From NCBI GenBank assembly GCA_000687695.1, contig JHWZ01000002.1:62001-126000 (forward strand): DNA of 64,000 bases, given 5' to 3'. Position 1 is the stretch's first letter; each line of letters begins with the position of its first letter. Positions 48,442 through 58,594 of this stretch are shown here, piece by piece. A program made the position numbers and the translations under genes. Under the pieces are notes generated by a model that made no database searches, was not told the DNA's origin, and saw only the letters and a list, made by a program, of their open reading frames with translations. The stretch is from Lachnospiraceae bacterium P6B14 (lineage in GTDB: Bacteria; Bacillota; Clostridia; Lachnospirales; Lachnospiraceae).

Positions 48442-50853
48442 TTACCCCCGAATAAGCCATCCTGGTTTTGATGCGACAGGTGTGGATTCATTTGACATAG
48501 ACATCATCTGCCCTTTTCTTATCTTCTCGTGGATATTCGTGTTGTACAGGTCATACAGTTCGCTGTCCTTCGAGATCCGGTTGTCAAACGGTACGATGGT
48601 CGTACCGCACTTGATAAGCCCCGTACCAGACTGGGAGTTCTTGACGAACTCGAGCTGGGCATCCGTGACACCGATGGTCTCGGCAAGACGGGCGGAGTCA
48701 ATGTTGGACTGCTTTAACAGCACGATGAACTCACTATTGGAGATCAAGGTTGCCGCGATATCGTTCTGCAGTAGGTCTGTCACATTCTGACTGATTCCGG
48801 TACAGAGACCGCCCTGTTTTCTGACCTTTTTCCACAGCTGCTGCAGGTAAGTGGCACTGTAATCACTTTTGAGTAGTACGTGACACTCATCGATATAGAG
48901 CCAGGTAGCCCTTCCTTTCTTCCCGTTTTCGATGATCCTTGACTGAATCGCCTCCATCATGACGAGCATCGCCACAGGTGCCAGCTGGTCGCCGAGTTCC
49001 TGGATACCGTAGACGGTAAAGCGGTTGTCTACATCGACGTTTGTGTGGTGGTTGAAGATATTAAGTGATCCCTCTACGAATAACTCTAATGAGAGAGCGA
49101 GTTCCTTCGCTTCTGACTCCTCCTGACGTTTCAGAATATGATAAAAGTCACTCATAAGAGGAACCTTTCTGGTTCGGTATGCCTCAAAGTACAGCTCCTT
49201 CGTACATCTGTCGACGATGGACTGGTGCTTTCGGTTGAACTGACCACTCAGTAACTGATCGCACAGACTCAGCAAAAACTGGCTCTTTTCAGCGATGATT
49301 TCCTGTAGCCCCGCCTGATCAATGTTGAAAAGATCCACGGCAAGCGGATTGACATAGCTCTTGGTGTAGGCGGAGAGGTTTACGATGGTTCCTCCATAAG
49401 CGTGAGCCACATCGAAGTACTCGTTCATAGGATCAATCACGATGATATCGTCATTTGTCCCTAAGAATACCTGGCCCATCTCACCCTTGCCGAACATCGA
49501 TTTACCACCGCCGGGGACTCCGAAGATGAAGCCGTTACCGTTCAGGTAGATCTTTCGGTTAGCGATAATGATATTTTTGCTGACCTGATTGATGCCGTAG
49601 TAAACGCCGTACTTATCGGATAACTCCTGTACATTGAATGGGAGCATAGCCGCGAGCGGTTGGGTGAGAAGCGTCCTCATCGTCTTTACCTGACGGTTTC
49701 CGATCGGAAGAGCCGTTGCCAACGCCTCTCTCTGCATGAGGTTATGCGTATCGATTGTGACGGAGTTTTGCTTACCAATCGCGATGATGGTCTCGGTGAC
49801 GCTCTCGAGCTCCTCCTTGGTGTCGCAGGTGATGATCATGGTGACGCCGACGTAAAACATGCACTCATCATTCTCCCTGACATCATCCATCATGGATGCG
49901 ATCTCTTTCTTCTCAACACGCTTCAGATAGGAGATATCCGACGCAAAATCGTTATTCTTGTTGCGGACTCGTTGCTGCTTGATGATGTCGTTCTCGACAC
50001 CCAGATACTTTTTCTGGAGCATCTTGGTCGTGAGATCCTTCGGGATTGGAACCACATCGATGCTTGTGATCGAGTGAACCGGGAGGCTTGTCAGCTCACC
50101 GATGAAGCGATCCGACATACTGGACGGGTACTTCTTGATAAACAGTGCTCTACAGTATTTTCCGCTCTGCACGATGTGATCCGGATAGAAGGTAATCGAG
50201 CCTTTGATCAGGTCGTTTTTGAAATCCTTTGCCATCCGTTTTCCCTTTTTGATGTCGAGGTCAAAGTCAGCCTCTTCACCAAGATGATAAAAGTTGTAGA
50301 TGCTTTTCAGACGTTCATTCCCGGTGAGTTCGATAAGCTCTGATCCAAGTTCAGCAAAACTCCTGCGGATAGTAGCCTCAATGGTTGAAAACCTTGCTTT
50401 TGCTTCCTCATAGGTTTTCCTCTCGATTGTGATGGTAAGATATCTTTCACGTTCGATGCCCTGGCTACCCTCGGCGATCTTTTCCATAATGATCCCGTTG
50501 TAAATATCGCGGAGATGCTGAAACTCGTCGTTTGCGTGAGGAAGGAGTACCATCTCCTCGAGTTCATCCATATCTTTATTCTCATTTGCTATAGTGATCT
50601 TAAACCTACAGTCAAAGGTATTAAGGAGTTTACAATAGTCTTCGATGATGTCCTCGCGTTCTTCGTGGTTGGCTGTAATGTAATTTATGTCTTTAAATCG
50701 GTAGGTCTTAGAGTAGCAGGTGTTTGATAACTGAAATATGCCGTTTTCTGACACTTTCTGGACATCAATAGTCTGCTGTACACTCTTGGGAGTCTTAAAA
50801 AGCGGCACATCCGGCCGCTTCAGTTCTTTCATTTCATTTGTAAATAGTTTCAT
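48442..50853 (-). CDS. virB4: VirB4-type conjugation ATPase
   Basis: 803 residues of the VirB4/TraE (CagE) family that powers the type IV secretion channel. Walker A FGVPGGGKSMFG (about 443-454), conserved IDPMNEY after it, Walker B TWLYIDECHVLL (about 650-661) and QNVTDLL. The length is typical of Tn1549-type elements. ATG follows GGAGGG; it overlaps the PrgI stop by four bases (ATGA). Cytosolic face of the membrane. Confidence 0.95.
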   Translation of the reverse strand: MKLFTNEMKELKRPDVPLFKTPKSVQQTIDVQKVSENGIFQLSNTCYSKTYRFKDINYITANHEEREDIIEDYCKLLNTFDCRFKITIANENKDMDELEEMVLLPHANDEFQHLRDIYNGIIMEKIAEGSQGIERERYLTITIERKTYEEAKARFSTIEATIRRSFAELGSELIELTGNERLKSIYNFYHLGEEADFDLDIKKGKRMAKDFKNDLIKGSITFYPDHIVQSGKYCRALFIKKYPSSMSDRFIGELTSLPVHSITSIDVVPIPKDLTTKMLQKKYLGVENDIIKQQRVRNKNNDFASDISYLKRVEKKEIASMMDDVRENDECMFYVGVTMIITCDTKEELESVTETIIAIGKQNSVTIDTHNLMQREALATALPIGNRQVKTMRTLLTQPLAAMLPFNVQELSDKYGVYYGINQVSKNIIIANRKIYLNGNGFIFGVPGGGKSMFGKGEMGQVFLGTNDDIIVIDPMNEYFDVAHAYGGTIVNLSAYTKSYVNPLAVDLFNIDQAGLQEIIAEKSQFLLSLCDQLLSGQFNRKHQSIVDRCTKELYFEAYRTRKVPLMSDFYHILKRQEESEAKELALSLELFVEGSLNIFNHHTNVDVDNRFTVYGIQELGDQLAPVAMLVMMEAIQSRIIENGKKGRATWLYIDECHVLLKSDYSATYLQQLWKKVRKQGGLCTGISQNVTDLLQNDIAATLISNSEFIVLLKQSNIDSARLAETIGVTDAQLEFVKNSQSGTGLIKCGTTIVPFDNRISKDSELYDLYNTNIHEKIRKGQMMSMSNESTPVASKPGWLIRG

Positions 50854-51269
50854 GAGGGTGTTCCTCCCTTCCTTTTCTCTTTTTTGGCAAGAATCCTATC
50901 TGCCATGGTCTTTTTACCTTTTTTCTTGGCTTCCATAGCTTCAGCTGTTCGTATTTCATCCACTTCTGAAATGTCCTCGGTGGATTCGTACTTTAGTGCC
51001 GGTTGCTTGCCGGAGAAGTGTATTTTTCGTTTCATCATCTCAATAAAGGTCATTCCGTGATAAGAGTAGAATCCGGTCAGTGCAATCGGTGCCACAACTG
51101 GCACGGCAATATATGCCGAGATGGTCAGTCCTACGTAAGGATACACCAAAAGCACGATACCTGAACCGAGTGCTAAAGCGATGATACTGTAGATGAGCTG
51201 CCTTGCCGACAGTCCGAGTACTATGGATTCCTTGAACTTGTCAAGATCTCTGTTTACTTCTATATGCAT
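50850..51269 (-). CDS. PrgI-family channel protein (VirB3-like)
   Basis: 139 residues; N-terminal IEVNRDLDKFKESIVLGLSARQLIYS is the PrgI start pattern, followed by two membrane helices (about 27-45 and 49-70) and a cytosolic basic tail. PrgI proteins stand directly before VirB4 and fill the VirB3 place in Gram-positive type IV systems. The tail from about residue 90 is more charged than usual. Confidence 0.9.
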   Translation of the reverse strand: MHIEVNRDLDKFKESIVLGLSARQLIYSIIALALGSGIVLLVYPYVGLTISAYIAVPVVAPIALTGFYSYHGMTFIEMMKRKIHFSGKQPALKYESTEDISEVDEIRTAEAMEAKKKGKKTMADRILAKKEKRKGGTPS

Positions 51270-51286
51270 ATGTCACCAGTCCTTTC

Positions 51287-52132
51287 TTACAAACCGAGCG
51301 CTTTACTGGTCAGATTCTGCGCTCCCTTAATACTTCCTACCGTAAGTGCGATACCGAATGTCAGCTCACATAGATACAGTAAAACGGCCGTCCACGCTGA
51401 TATATCACCGCCGGTTGCGACCGGAAGCCCGGAATTGAGCATCGCGTTACATACGATGATGGCGAGTGCCATCGTCACGGCTTCAAACACGATTGACAGG
51501 AAATACTTGGTAAAGGTCACTGCCGTGTGAGTCACCATATGGTTTCCGCTCATCGTGGAGTAGGCAATCGATCCAAGCGGCACGACGATCAGGATCTTTA
51601 AGAACCTGAAGTATACCGTGTAGAGCATGAAAAAGGCGCAGACCAAAATGACAAGGGATAATACCGTTGCGAGTATCAGCATCAGGATACTTTCGCAAAA
51701 TCCCAAATCACCTAAGGCTTCCGCGGCTTCTCTTGTCATTTTTAGGTGTACTCCGTTTCCGAAGGTCAGTAGATTAACAAGGTTCCCGACGGATTGGAAG
51801 ATTGCTTTCATGATGGTCACGTTATTTGCTACCATGAACTCCGCAAGTCCAAGTCTGACAAGGAGCGTGAGTATCTTTTCCAGTCGCATTTCTTCCTTCA
51901 CATCCACAGATTCCGAACAGAATCCTATTACAAAAAAGATGACAACTAACGAGGAACCCACAGCGACAAAGATTGGATTGATTTCCTCGATGATACCCCA
52001 GGGGCCACCGTCTTTAAACTCTTCAGGTGATGCGATGAGCAGTCCGAAGACTATGTCAACCATTGAGTTCCATGCTTCAAACACGGAGATCAACAGGTCA
52101 CAGATCACACCACCGAAACTGAATAAGCTCAT
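51287..52132 (-). CDS. VirB6/TrbL-like polytopic channel protein
   Basis: 281 residues, about six to seven membrane helices, with the charged loop CSESVDVKEEMRLEKILTLLVRLGLAEF typical of the CD0414/TrbL-like family of Tn1549-type elements. It probably forms the inner-membrane pore of the mating apparatus. GGGAGGTGAGC precedes the ATG. It lies between the VirB2-like and PrgI genes, the standard order. Confidence 0.9.
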   Translation of the reverse strand: MSLFSFGGVICDLLISVFEAWNSMVDIVFGLLIASPEEFKDGGPWGIIEEINPIFVAVGSSLVVIFFVIGFCSESVDVKEEMRLEKILTLLVRLGLAEFMVANNVTIMKAIFQSVGNLVNLLTFGNGVHLKMTREAAEALGDLGFCESILMLILATVLSLVILVCAFFMLYTVYFRFLKILIVVPLGSIAYSTMSGNHMVTHTAVTFTKYFLSIVFEAVTMALAIIVCNAMLNSGLPVATGGDISAWTAVLLYLCELTFGIALTVGSIKGAQNLTSKALGL

Positions 52133-52147
52133 GTGCGCTCACCTCCC

Positions 52148-52486
52148 TTAAAATCCGAGGAAGGTGAGTACGGTTGCGATTCCTGCCATGATGACACCGG
52201 CTACGATTCCCTTTAGCGCTGAGTTCATCGTCGCAGAGTCCTGTGCCTGATAGGCCTGGGCAAACTCCATGACATTCTTAGCAAGGATGATGATTCCGAT
52301 AGCACCGATTACGGCAAGAACGAGTGTCTTAAGATTATCGAGCGGCTTTGTTACTGCCGAAGTATCACCCTCAGCGTGGGCGATGATACCATTTGAAACT
52401 GTTAGCCATGCCATTGCATATGCTGCGGTCACTGCAAGAAGAAGCTTCTTACTAACCTTTTTAAGTGTGTTTTTGATCTTATTCAT
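52148..52486 (-). CDS. VirB2/TrbC-like (Maff2 family) membrane protein
   Basis: 112 residues. A cleavable signal-like helix (KLLLAVTAAYAMAWLTVSNGIIAHA), then two membrane helices (LKTLVLAVIGAIGIIILAKNVMEFA and LKGIVAGVIMAGIATVLTFLGF). The two-helix layout and position between VirD4 and VirB6-like genes match Maff2 proteins, taken as pilin-like components. AAGGAAGG precedes the ATG. Confidence 0.88.
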   Translation of the reverse strand: MNKIKNTLKKVSKKLLLAVTAAYAMAWLTVSNGIIAHAEGDTSAVTKPLDNLKTLVLAVIGAIGIIILAKNVMEFAQAYQAQDSATMNSALKGIVAGVIMAGIATVLTFLGF

Positions 52487-52504
52487 AATGTGTACCTTCC
52501 TTTC

Positions 52505-54775
52505 TTATGCGGACTGGATCAGTCCGGAGCTGTATTGTTTACGACAGGTTGCCATTTTGACGGTGCTGTTTGTAGGATAAGCGTAGGTGAGGATATAGTT
52601 TTCAGGTATGTGTTCTGCGATTGCTCGCTCGATCTCCTTACGTTGTGCATCCGAAAACTCCATCAGATCAAGCCTTGCATGTATGGTTTCCGGTGCATTG
52701 CCGGTATCCGTTGATTCTGTGGCGGGTGATTTGATAAGTACCTCCTTAGAAACCTTCCCACCCGGGTGTTCATAACGTTTTTGCTTGGCTGAGCGGATGA
52801 GTCCCGATACGGAGTTTTCATCTGAATCAGCATCAGGCATATACTTAAGCGTGGATGATAGACCTTCGGATTCGTTGACTTTTTCAAGCTCTGACTTGTC
52901 GATAAGATCAGAAAAGCGGTTGGCTAGTCCCAGGTCATCAAGTAGCATAAACTCGTCATATGTGACGGTATCGATGTAGATTTCTGACTTAGGATCAAGC
53001 TTTTGCTTACGCTCGTAGTATTTGAGGCTCTTTTCACCAAGAAACTCAAAAGGCTTGTCATAAAGGTGAGTTGTACGCTTCTTGGGAATATACGGGTTTC
53101 CGTGACCATCCGCGCTTTCCATAAACTTGGGATGCTTGGGTGTGTTATACTTATCATCAATGACCGGATACTGACCTGCCACGTTTACGATACACTTGTT
53201 ACGATTAAGCCTTCCTACCTCATCCGGCGTCATAAGCTCACGCCCTAAAGCATCGTAGTTTTTTGAGCTTGACCCCTGACGACCTCTCGTCTCACCATTT
53301 GAGCGCTTGTCAATCGTTCCTTTACCAAGCAGTTTTGAAATGTATTCGTGTGTTGATTGCTCATTGCCGCCAAGATAAATGGTGGTATCGCAGTTTCCGG
53401 TGATCGTCTCCCAGGTATCCTTAAACATCGCTTTTAGCTGCGCTAAGTTCTGGATGATGATGACAGATGAGATTGATCTGGATCTCATGGTGGAGATCAG
53501 AGAGCAGAAATCATCCGGGAGTGCGACATTTGCAAACTCATCGAGCATGAATGTCACGTGGATCGGAAGTTCACCACCGTATTCGGAGTCAGCGATCTTA
53601 TATAGTCTCTGGAATGCCTGTGTATAAAGCATCCCGACAATGAAATTGTAGGTTTTGTCTGAATCCGGTATCAGACAAAAGAGAGCAGTCTTTGTCTGCT
53701 CATCACCGTTTTCTCCGATGCCAAGCTCTTCAAAATGCATATCATCATGTTCCATCATGCGAATGACATGGGGGTTATCAAGCTTGGCCAGTCGTGAGTT
53801 GGCGGATATGATGATAGAACGAACGGTGTCTCCGGCACCTCGCATACATTTCTGATACATGACATATGCAGGATGGTCTTCTCCAAGCGGTGATGCCTGT
53901 GAGAGACGCCACATTCTCTTGTCAAGTTCGGAAGGTTCGTCTTTTGTGACTTCCGCCTCGTGAAGAAGCTTAAGGACGGTGCCGATGTTTCTGGTCTTTG
54001 GACCTTCCTCAAGCCATACATAGTAAAAAAGAGCCTGTAAAAACATGCCCTCGGATTTTTCCCAGAACGGATCGTTTTGCATCGCGTTTTTGGGAGTGGT
54101 ATTTCCGATGAGATTCCCGATCAGTATCGGGATATCGTTCTCATCATGTATGTAGTCAAACGGGTTATAGCCATCGGATGCGTCCATATCCATAAGGTTT
54201 AGGACTCTGACGTTATAGCCGTTTTGTTTTAGGATCTCACCTTCTGAGCGTAGGATCTCCCCCTTGGGATCCGTTATGATAAAGGATGTATTCATCTGAA
54301 GGATGTTGGGCTTTACAAATCCGAAAGTCTTTTTCGCACCGGAGCCACCGATGACAAGGATGTTGTTGTTAAATTTTGTCAGCCTGTTATCGATGTTCAT
54401 ACGGATGTTTTGGCTTAGGATTCGGTGATTTCCCTTATCACCTACTTTAGTATCACCCTTTAGCACTTTGGTAAGAAGCTTTGGAGAGCCGAACTTTGCG
54501 GTACCAAACTCACGCCCCGGCATCAGGTTTCTCCTGCCGGTGTAGTAAATGAGCATCAGTAGGGCAAAAATAAAGACCGCAATCAAAACGGCCTTGATCG
54601 TTGTTTCATTATAGTAGTCTCTAAACGGATAACTCAGTTCCAGCTCTAACGCCTCCATGAACTCGGAAACTTCCATACCCGTGTGCCAGGCTCCGTTGAT
54701 GTAGTAGCCAAGAGCGGCGGATACGATGGAGCCGATGATAAGGAGCGGAATGGATATCTTTTTCTTCACGCCCAT
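52505..54775 (-). CDS. virD4: VirD4-type coupling protein
   Basis: 756 residues. Two N-terminal membrane helices (about 8-25 and 60-80), Walker A region VIGGSGAKKTFGFVKPN (about 134-150), Walker B VTFMLDEFANVALPDDF (about 402-418), and MRSRSISSVIIIQNLAQLKAMF. It brings the relaxase-DNA complex to the channel. The Walker A has Lys where GxxxxGK[ST] has its last Gly. The last 200 residues after the core are charged. AGGTGATCG precedes the ATG. The PcfB-like gene ends five bases away. Confidence 0.94.
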   Translation of the reverse strand: MGVKKKISIPLLIIGSIVSAALGYYINGAWHTGMEVSEFMEALELELSYPFRDYYNETTIKAVLIAVFIFALLMLIYYTGRRNLMPGREFGTAKFGSPKLLTKVLKGDTKVGDKGNHRILSQNIRMNIDNRLTKFNNNILVIGGSGAKKTFGFVKPNILQMNTSFIITDPKGEILRSEGEILKQNGYNVRVLNLMDMDASDGYNPFDYIHDENDIPILIGNLIGNTTPKNAMQNDPFWEKSEGMFLQALFYYVWLEEGPKTRNIGTVLKLLHEAEVTKDEPSELDKRMWRLSQASPLGEDHPAYVMYQKCMRGAGDTVRSIIISANSRLAKLDNPHVIRMMEHDDMHFEELGIGENGDEQTKTALFCLIPDSDKTYNFIVGMLYTQAFQRLYKIADSEYGGELPIHVTFMLDEFANVALPDDFCSLISTMRSRSISSVIIIQNLAQLKAMFKDTWETITGNCDTTIYLGGNEQSTHEYISKLLGKGTIDKRSNGETRGRQGSSSKNYDALGRELMTPDEVGRLNRNKCIVNVAGQYPVIDDKYNTPKHPKFMESADGHGNPYIPKKRTTHLYDKPFEFLGEKSLKYYERKQKLDPKSEIYIDTVTYDEFMLLDDLGLANRFSDLIDKSELEKVNESEGLSSTLKYMPDADSDENSVSGLIRSAKQKRYEHPGGKVSKEVLIKSPATESTDTGNAPETIHARLDLMEFSDAQRKEIERAIAEHIPENYILTYAYPTNSTVKMATCRKQYSSGLIQSA

Positions 54776-54779
54776 TCGA

Positions 54780-55871
54780 TCACCTCACTTTCACTTTATC
54801 AAGCGTGGGTGCCTTGATGGTCTTTTCGTATTTCTTGCGGACTGATTTATCCACCTGAGAATAATGTGTTTTAAACAGGTCGATTCCTCGAATCATTCCC
54901 ATCTGGGTTCCGGATTTGTCATAAATCGGATAACTCTGATTCTTATCAAGAAAAGAAAGTAGCGTCTTTCCCTCGTGGATGGAGATGACATCCGTCTTAT
55001 CAATCCACAAATACCTTGATTCCGGTCCCCAGGTGCCGGGGATTCTTGTGAGGATTTGTGTCGGTGTCTCTTTCTCGATGAGTTTTTTGGATATCGTGAT
55101 GTCTGCAAGCGAAGCATCTTTTTCTGCTGAAACCTGACGCATCCTCTGAGACAGTGAAGAGAGTCTTTTCATCTTCTCATCAAGGTCTTCAGGCTTCATA
55201 AGAGCTGTGATTCGACCATTCTCGTCAGGAGTGGATAGAGCCCCGATCCTTGTAAGCTGAGAAAGTGCAGCTTCAGCATCTTTTTTGTTGATCGATAGAT
55301 CATTTGCAATTTCATCCACGCTGGTGCTTTGCTTTTCAAGCGCATATTTTCCGACCTTATTAATAAGATCTTCCAGATTTGCATCAGCGTGGATGTTAGG
55401 GTTTTCCTTGGCTTCATCCTTAAGGTATTCTCCGAAGGCGTTAAGCTTCGTATCATCTGTTTCGTTAAGGAAGGTATCCATCGATTTGATCTTAGCTCCC
55501 TCGGGATGCTTCATTTTTTCAAGAAGCATATTGATTCTGGGCATTGCTTCTGCATGAAAGAGGATTTCTCTTGTGGTGCTGTTAGCATCGAGTTTTGGAA
55601 CCAGGGAATAAAGGATGCCGTATTTCTTGCACATCTTCTCGATATCCTTTAGGTCTTTTTCCTCAAACTGGAACACCTGCAGGTCACCGCCTCGAAGAAG
55701 TAACTTCTTAAGTGCCGTTTTTCCTTTGTTTTTCTCATGTGAGAGCATTCCCATAAGGAACTTGACTGCCTTTTGCATCGTTTTGATAGAAGCGGAGCCT
55801 ACTTTCATAGCAAGCTGCATTCCCTCAAACTCAACGCGTATGATCTGAACAACATCTGCAATCTCAGACAT
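54780..55871 (-). CDS. PcfB-like (DUF3801) conjugation accessory protein
   Basis: 363 residues. The core GKTALKKLLLRGGDLQVFQFEEKDLKDIEKMCKKYGILYSLV (about 45-95) is the PcfB/DUF3801 pattern; PcfB is a relaxosome accessory that binds the relaxase and the coupling protein. PcfB itself is about 150 residues; the extra C-terminal 200 residues contain a winged-helix-like part (KQSTSVDEIANDLSINKKDAEAALSQL) and a region IWGPESRYLWIDKTD. GGAGGTGG precedes the ATG. Confidence 0.82.
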   Translation of the reverse strand: MSEIADVVQIIRVEFEGMQLAMKVGSASIKTMQKAVKFLMGMLSHEKNKGKTALKKLLLRGGDLQVFQFEEKDLKDIEKMCKKYGILYSLVPKLDANSTTREILFHAEAMPRINMLLEKMKHPEGAKIKSMDTFLNETDDTKLNAFGEYLKDEAKENPNIHADANLEDLINKVGKYALEKQSTSVDEIANDLSINKKDAEAALSQLTRIGALSTPDENGRITALMKPEDLDEKMKRLSSLSQRMRQVSAEKDASLADITISKKLIEKETPTQILTRIPGTWGPESRYLWIDKTDVISIHEGKTLLSFLDKNQSYPIYDKSGTQMGMIRGIDLFKTHYSQVDKSVRKKYEKTIKAPTLDKVKVR

Positions 55872-57131
55872 TTATACCACCTCCACGTACTTGTTGCGAT
55901 CAGCGAGTATCACGTCAATGATGTTTCCCATCTCTTCCGGATCTAAGTCGCTTTCGATGAGATCCTTGATCTCTACCGGTGAAAAAGCTGACTTTACGGC
56001 TCTTAGTATCTGCTTTAACTGAGGAGCTGAAAGCCTTCCGTGGATAAGCTGTTTTAAGAGCGACTCCTGAGGCGTGTCTTTCCCAAAGAGTTTTGATGCA
56101 AGTCCTAAAAGTCCTTTGGGCTTTTTCGGGTTTTCTCTTTCGACCTCGAGAGGGCGAAGGGTGCCATCTGACATCCGGATCATACGGGTGAAAGAAACTG
56201 CGTCTTCGAGATAGGATGGGCGGGGCTTTTTTATCTCGACTGCCTCCGGAGCCGGAGCAAAGGCTTCCTTCGTTGCTTCCGGCGCACTTACAAAAGGGAC
56301 CTTCGTAGGTTTCGGATCAGGGACTGACTCTGTATCCGTTTTGGAAGCTTCTTCATAAGCAGAATTTTCAGGCACAGGGGTATGTAATGAGTAATTCTCA
56401 CGCATATCCTTTTTGATCTCATCTACGATAGCCTGGATGCCGTCATCAAAGCGGCTGATCATATCGGCATAGATGCCGGCGTTTTTCTCGTTGATGTTCT
56501 CGATCAGTGTATTGGTGCTTTCAGCAAATACCTGGTGTATCTCTTTGATAAGAGCCTCGTTATCAGGTACAGACTCCTTTGCCGGAATCTCAGGCTGCGT
56601 CTCAGAAGGGTTGTTTTCTTCCGGTTCCTCTATATGATTGGTTTCATCTTCAGATACTGGCTCTGCTATCTCTTTAGGCGTATCCTCTGCCTTTTCCGTT
56701 TTGTCAGTATCTGCTGTCTCGGAGGGAGTTTTGATCTCTACTTTCTTGGCAAAGTCCTTGGTGATCTCTTTGTAGTTCTCAAACGCTTTCTTGATCTGGT
56801 GTGGAACGCTGTACTGCATGATGATCCCGCGGATTGCTTCATAAGGGATTCGCTCTTTGGCGTAAGGGATAATCTCATTTAACTGATCCTCATCCATTGA
56901 CTGAAGGCGCTTGCCGATATCTAACGGAAGTCCCTGCTTCAAAAGTAAAGCAAGATCAATTCTATGCTCCTTCGATAAGGATGTGACCATGTAGCAGTCA
57001 ACGATGTTCTTATCAATGCCGTTTTTTAAATCGTTAAGTGCCATTTCAATGGATTCATTGTCAAATCCTGAATCCTTGTACTGGTTCTCAAGACGCTGGA
57101 GAGCGAAACTGTCTTCATATTTCTCATCCAT
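55872..57131 (-). CDS. relaxosome-region protein of unknown function
   Basis: 419 residues: a helical N-terminal part (MDEKYEDSFALQRLENQ, about 1-125), a long Pro/Glu-rich disordered middle (about 130-290) and a C-terminal helical part (AVSFTRMIRMSDGTLRPLEVE, then LLKQLIHGRLSAPQLKQILRAV). No catalytic motif. It abuts the PcfB-like gene with one codon-end gap. AGGAGG precedes the ATG. A scaffold or relaxosome partner is inferred from position. Confidence 0.7.
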   Translation of the reverse strand: MDEKYEDSFALQRLENQYKDSGFDNESIEMALNDLKNGIDKNIVDCYMVTSLSKEHRIDLALLLKQGLPLDIGKRLQSMDEDQLNEIIPYAKERIPYEAIRGIIMQYSVPHQIKKAFENYKEITKDFAKKVEIKTPSETADTDKTEKAEDTPKEIAEPVSEDETNHIEEPEENNPSETQPEIPAKESVPDNEALIKEIHQVFAESTNTLIENINEKNAGIYADMISRFDDGIQAIVDEIKKDMRENYSLHTPVPENSAYEEASKTDTESVPDPKPTKVPFVSAPEATKEAFAPAPEAVEIKKPRPSYLEDAVSFTRMIRMSDGTLRPLEVERENPKKPKGLLGLASKLFGKDTPQESLLKQLIHGRLSAPQLKQILRAVKSAFSPVEIKDLIESDLDPEEMGNIIDVILADRNKYVEVV

Positions 57132-57160
57132 TTGTAAACCTCCTGTCTAAAAAAGACAGC

Positions 57161-58594
57161 CTATCTGGACTGTCTGGTTGATAGTGTCTTATCCTGTTTG
57201 TGATCTTTCTGATCAATGGTTTTAGCTGAATCGTATTCCTCCATAAGCTCATTTGCTATGTGTAGCTCACGGCTGTTTGCAATGGACTCATTCTTAAGTT
57301 CCCTCATCTTGGTCTCATAGTGAGTATCAAAATCATTGATTTCCTTATGAGTATAGCCAGAAGATGACAGTTCTTCGGTGAGTTCTACGTATTCAGCGTG
57401 TTCATCTGAAAAAAAGGAATCGCCGTTTTTATAGGATATTTCAGCGGGTTCAAGTTCTTTAAGCCTTTTGGCTATGTCAAAAAGTGACTTGAATCGTCTC
57501 TTTTCCTTATTAAGTTCCTTTTTCTTACGGCTTAATGCTGCCTTCTTTTCATTCAGTGAGACAATGACCTGCTCTAAATCATTTGAGTTATGGATCTCAT
57601 TTCTTGCTAAGAACAGATATTGTGCCTGCAATCGCTTGAATTTACGAATCTCATCCCGGTACATGTATGCTTTCGAGTAAGGCCTTTTTCTCAGTTTTCC
57701 AGTCTCATATAGTTTTCTGAAGTACTTTTTTTGGAGTCCGGTAAGCTTTGCTCTTTTCAAATGATACGGGATGTTTACACGGATGACCCTTGCGCCGCCA
57801 TACTTCTTTTGGTAGGTTAAAAGGTTTTCGGATACAACTCTTTTCATAAGAGATTCTTCCGTATAGCGTTCACCCAAAGTGGCGGTGCGCCTGAATCTTG
57901 CCATTCCCGGAGGACGAATTGAAAGATATTTACCGCGCTTGATCTCATAACCCATGTCCGTGAGCCCGGATAGAAGACTGTCAAAATCAAGACACTTTAA
58001 TACCAGAGCATCAAGGTCTCGCCTTATCATGTCAGACCATATGGATTTATTCCTTGTCGTATCACGCCACTCGGTATATGCGGGATTATCCTTTCCATTC
58101 GTTTCATCAATCTGGATGGTAGAAAGCCCGTATTCCTCACAGAGCCTGTTAGTGACGGGCTGGATGTATTTGGCCCAGTCACCCTTTTTGTACCGATACT
58201 TGTTCCCGGTGATCTTGTTTACGCTGTTGAAGATGATATGACCGTGGATATGATCGGTGTTTGTGTGGATGGCATAAACCGCTTCATACTCACCTTGCAG
58301 GTAGTCATCGATGAATCTTTCCACAAACTCAAACGCTGTATCTGCCGTTACTTCGCCCTCCTCAAAGGAGATGATTATGTGGTAGCCTTGCCTTTTATCT
58401 GTCTTTGAAAATAGCTTTTTTGTGGATACCATCTGTTCGTAGGCATAATCAGGTTGGCAGTTTGTGGCTCCGACATACCTCCCGTCCTCCGTCTTTGTCG
58501 GATCAACGACGTAGTGAAGGATCCAGTGAAGATGTCTTGCCGGACTTTGCTTTCCTTCCTTAATGTTAAGGATCTTTGTGATCGCCAATGTCAT
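57161..58594 (-). CDS. MOBP-type relaxase
   Basis: 477 residues. N-terminal relaxase domain with the metal-binding histidine triad in YAIHTNTDHIHGHIIFNSVN (about 105-124; pattern HxDxxHxH) and an upstream YHIIISFEEGE. Catalytic Tyr is probably in the N-terminal 40 residues (WILHYVVDP or YAYEQ). The rest is helical (coiled-coil-like, about 320-470). It nicks oriT and stays on the 5' end for transfer. It overlaps mobC by 29 bases. Family name MOBP is by resemblance to Tn1549-type relaxases. Confidence 0.92.
   Translation of the reverse strand: MTLAITKILNIKEGKQSPARHLHWILHYVVDPTKTEDGRYVGATNCQPDYAYEQMVSTKKLFSKTDKRQGYHIIISFEEGEVTADTAFEFVERFIDDYLQGEYEAVYAIHTNTDHIHGHIIFNSVNKITGNKYRYKKGDWAKYIQPVTNRLCEEYGLSTIQIDETNGKDNPAYTEWRDTTRNKSIWSDMIRRDLDALVLKCLDFDSLLSGLTDMGYEIKRGKYLSIRPPGMARFRRTATLGERYTEESLMKRVVSENLLTYQKKYGGARVIRVNIPYHLKRAKLTGLQKKYFRKLYETGKLRKRPYSKAYMYRDEIRKFKRLQAQYLFLARNEIHNSNDLEQVIVSLNEKKAALSRKKKELNKEKRRFKSLFDIAKRLKELEPAEISYKNGDSFFSDEHAEYVELTEELSSSGYTHKEINDFDTHYETKMRELKNESIANSRELHIANELMEEYDSAKTIDQKDHKQDKTLSTRQSR

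Noticed and set aside
49660-50343. 227-codon plus-strand frame under virB4
   Set aside because: Antisense shadow; virB4 has all motor motifs in the opposite strand.
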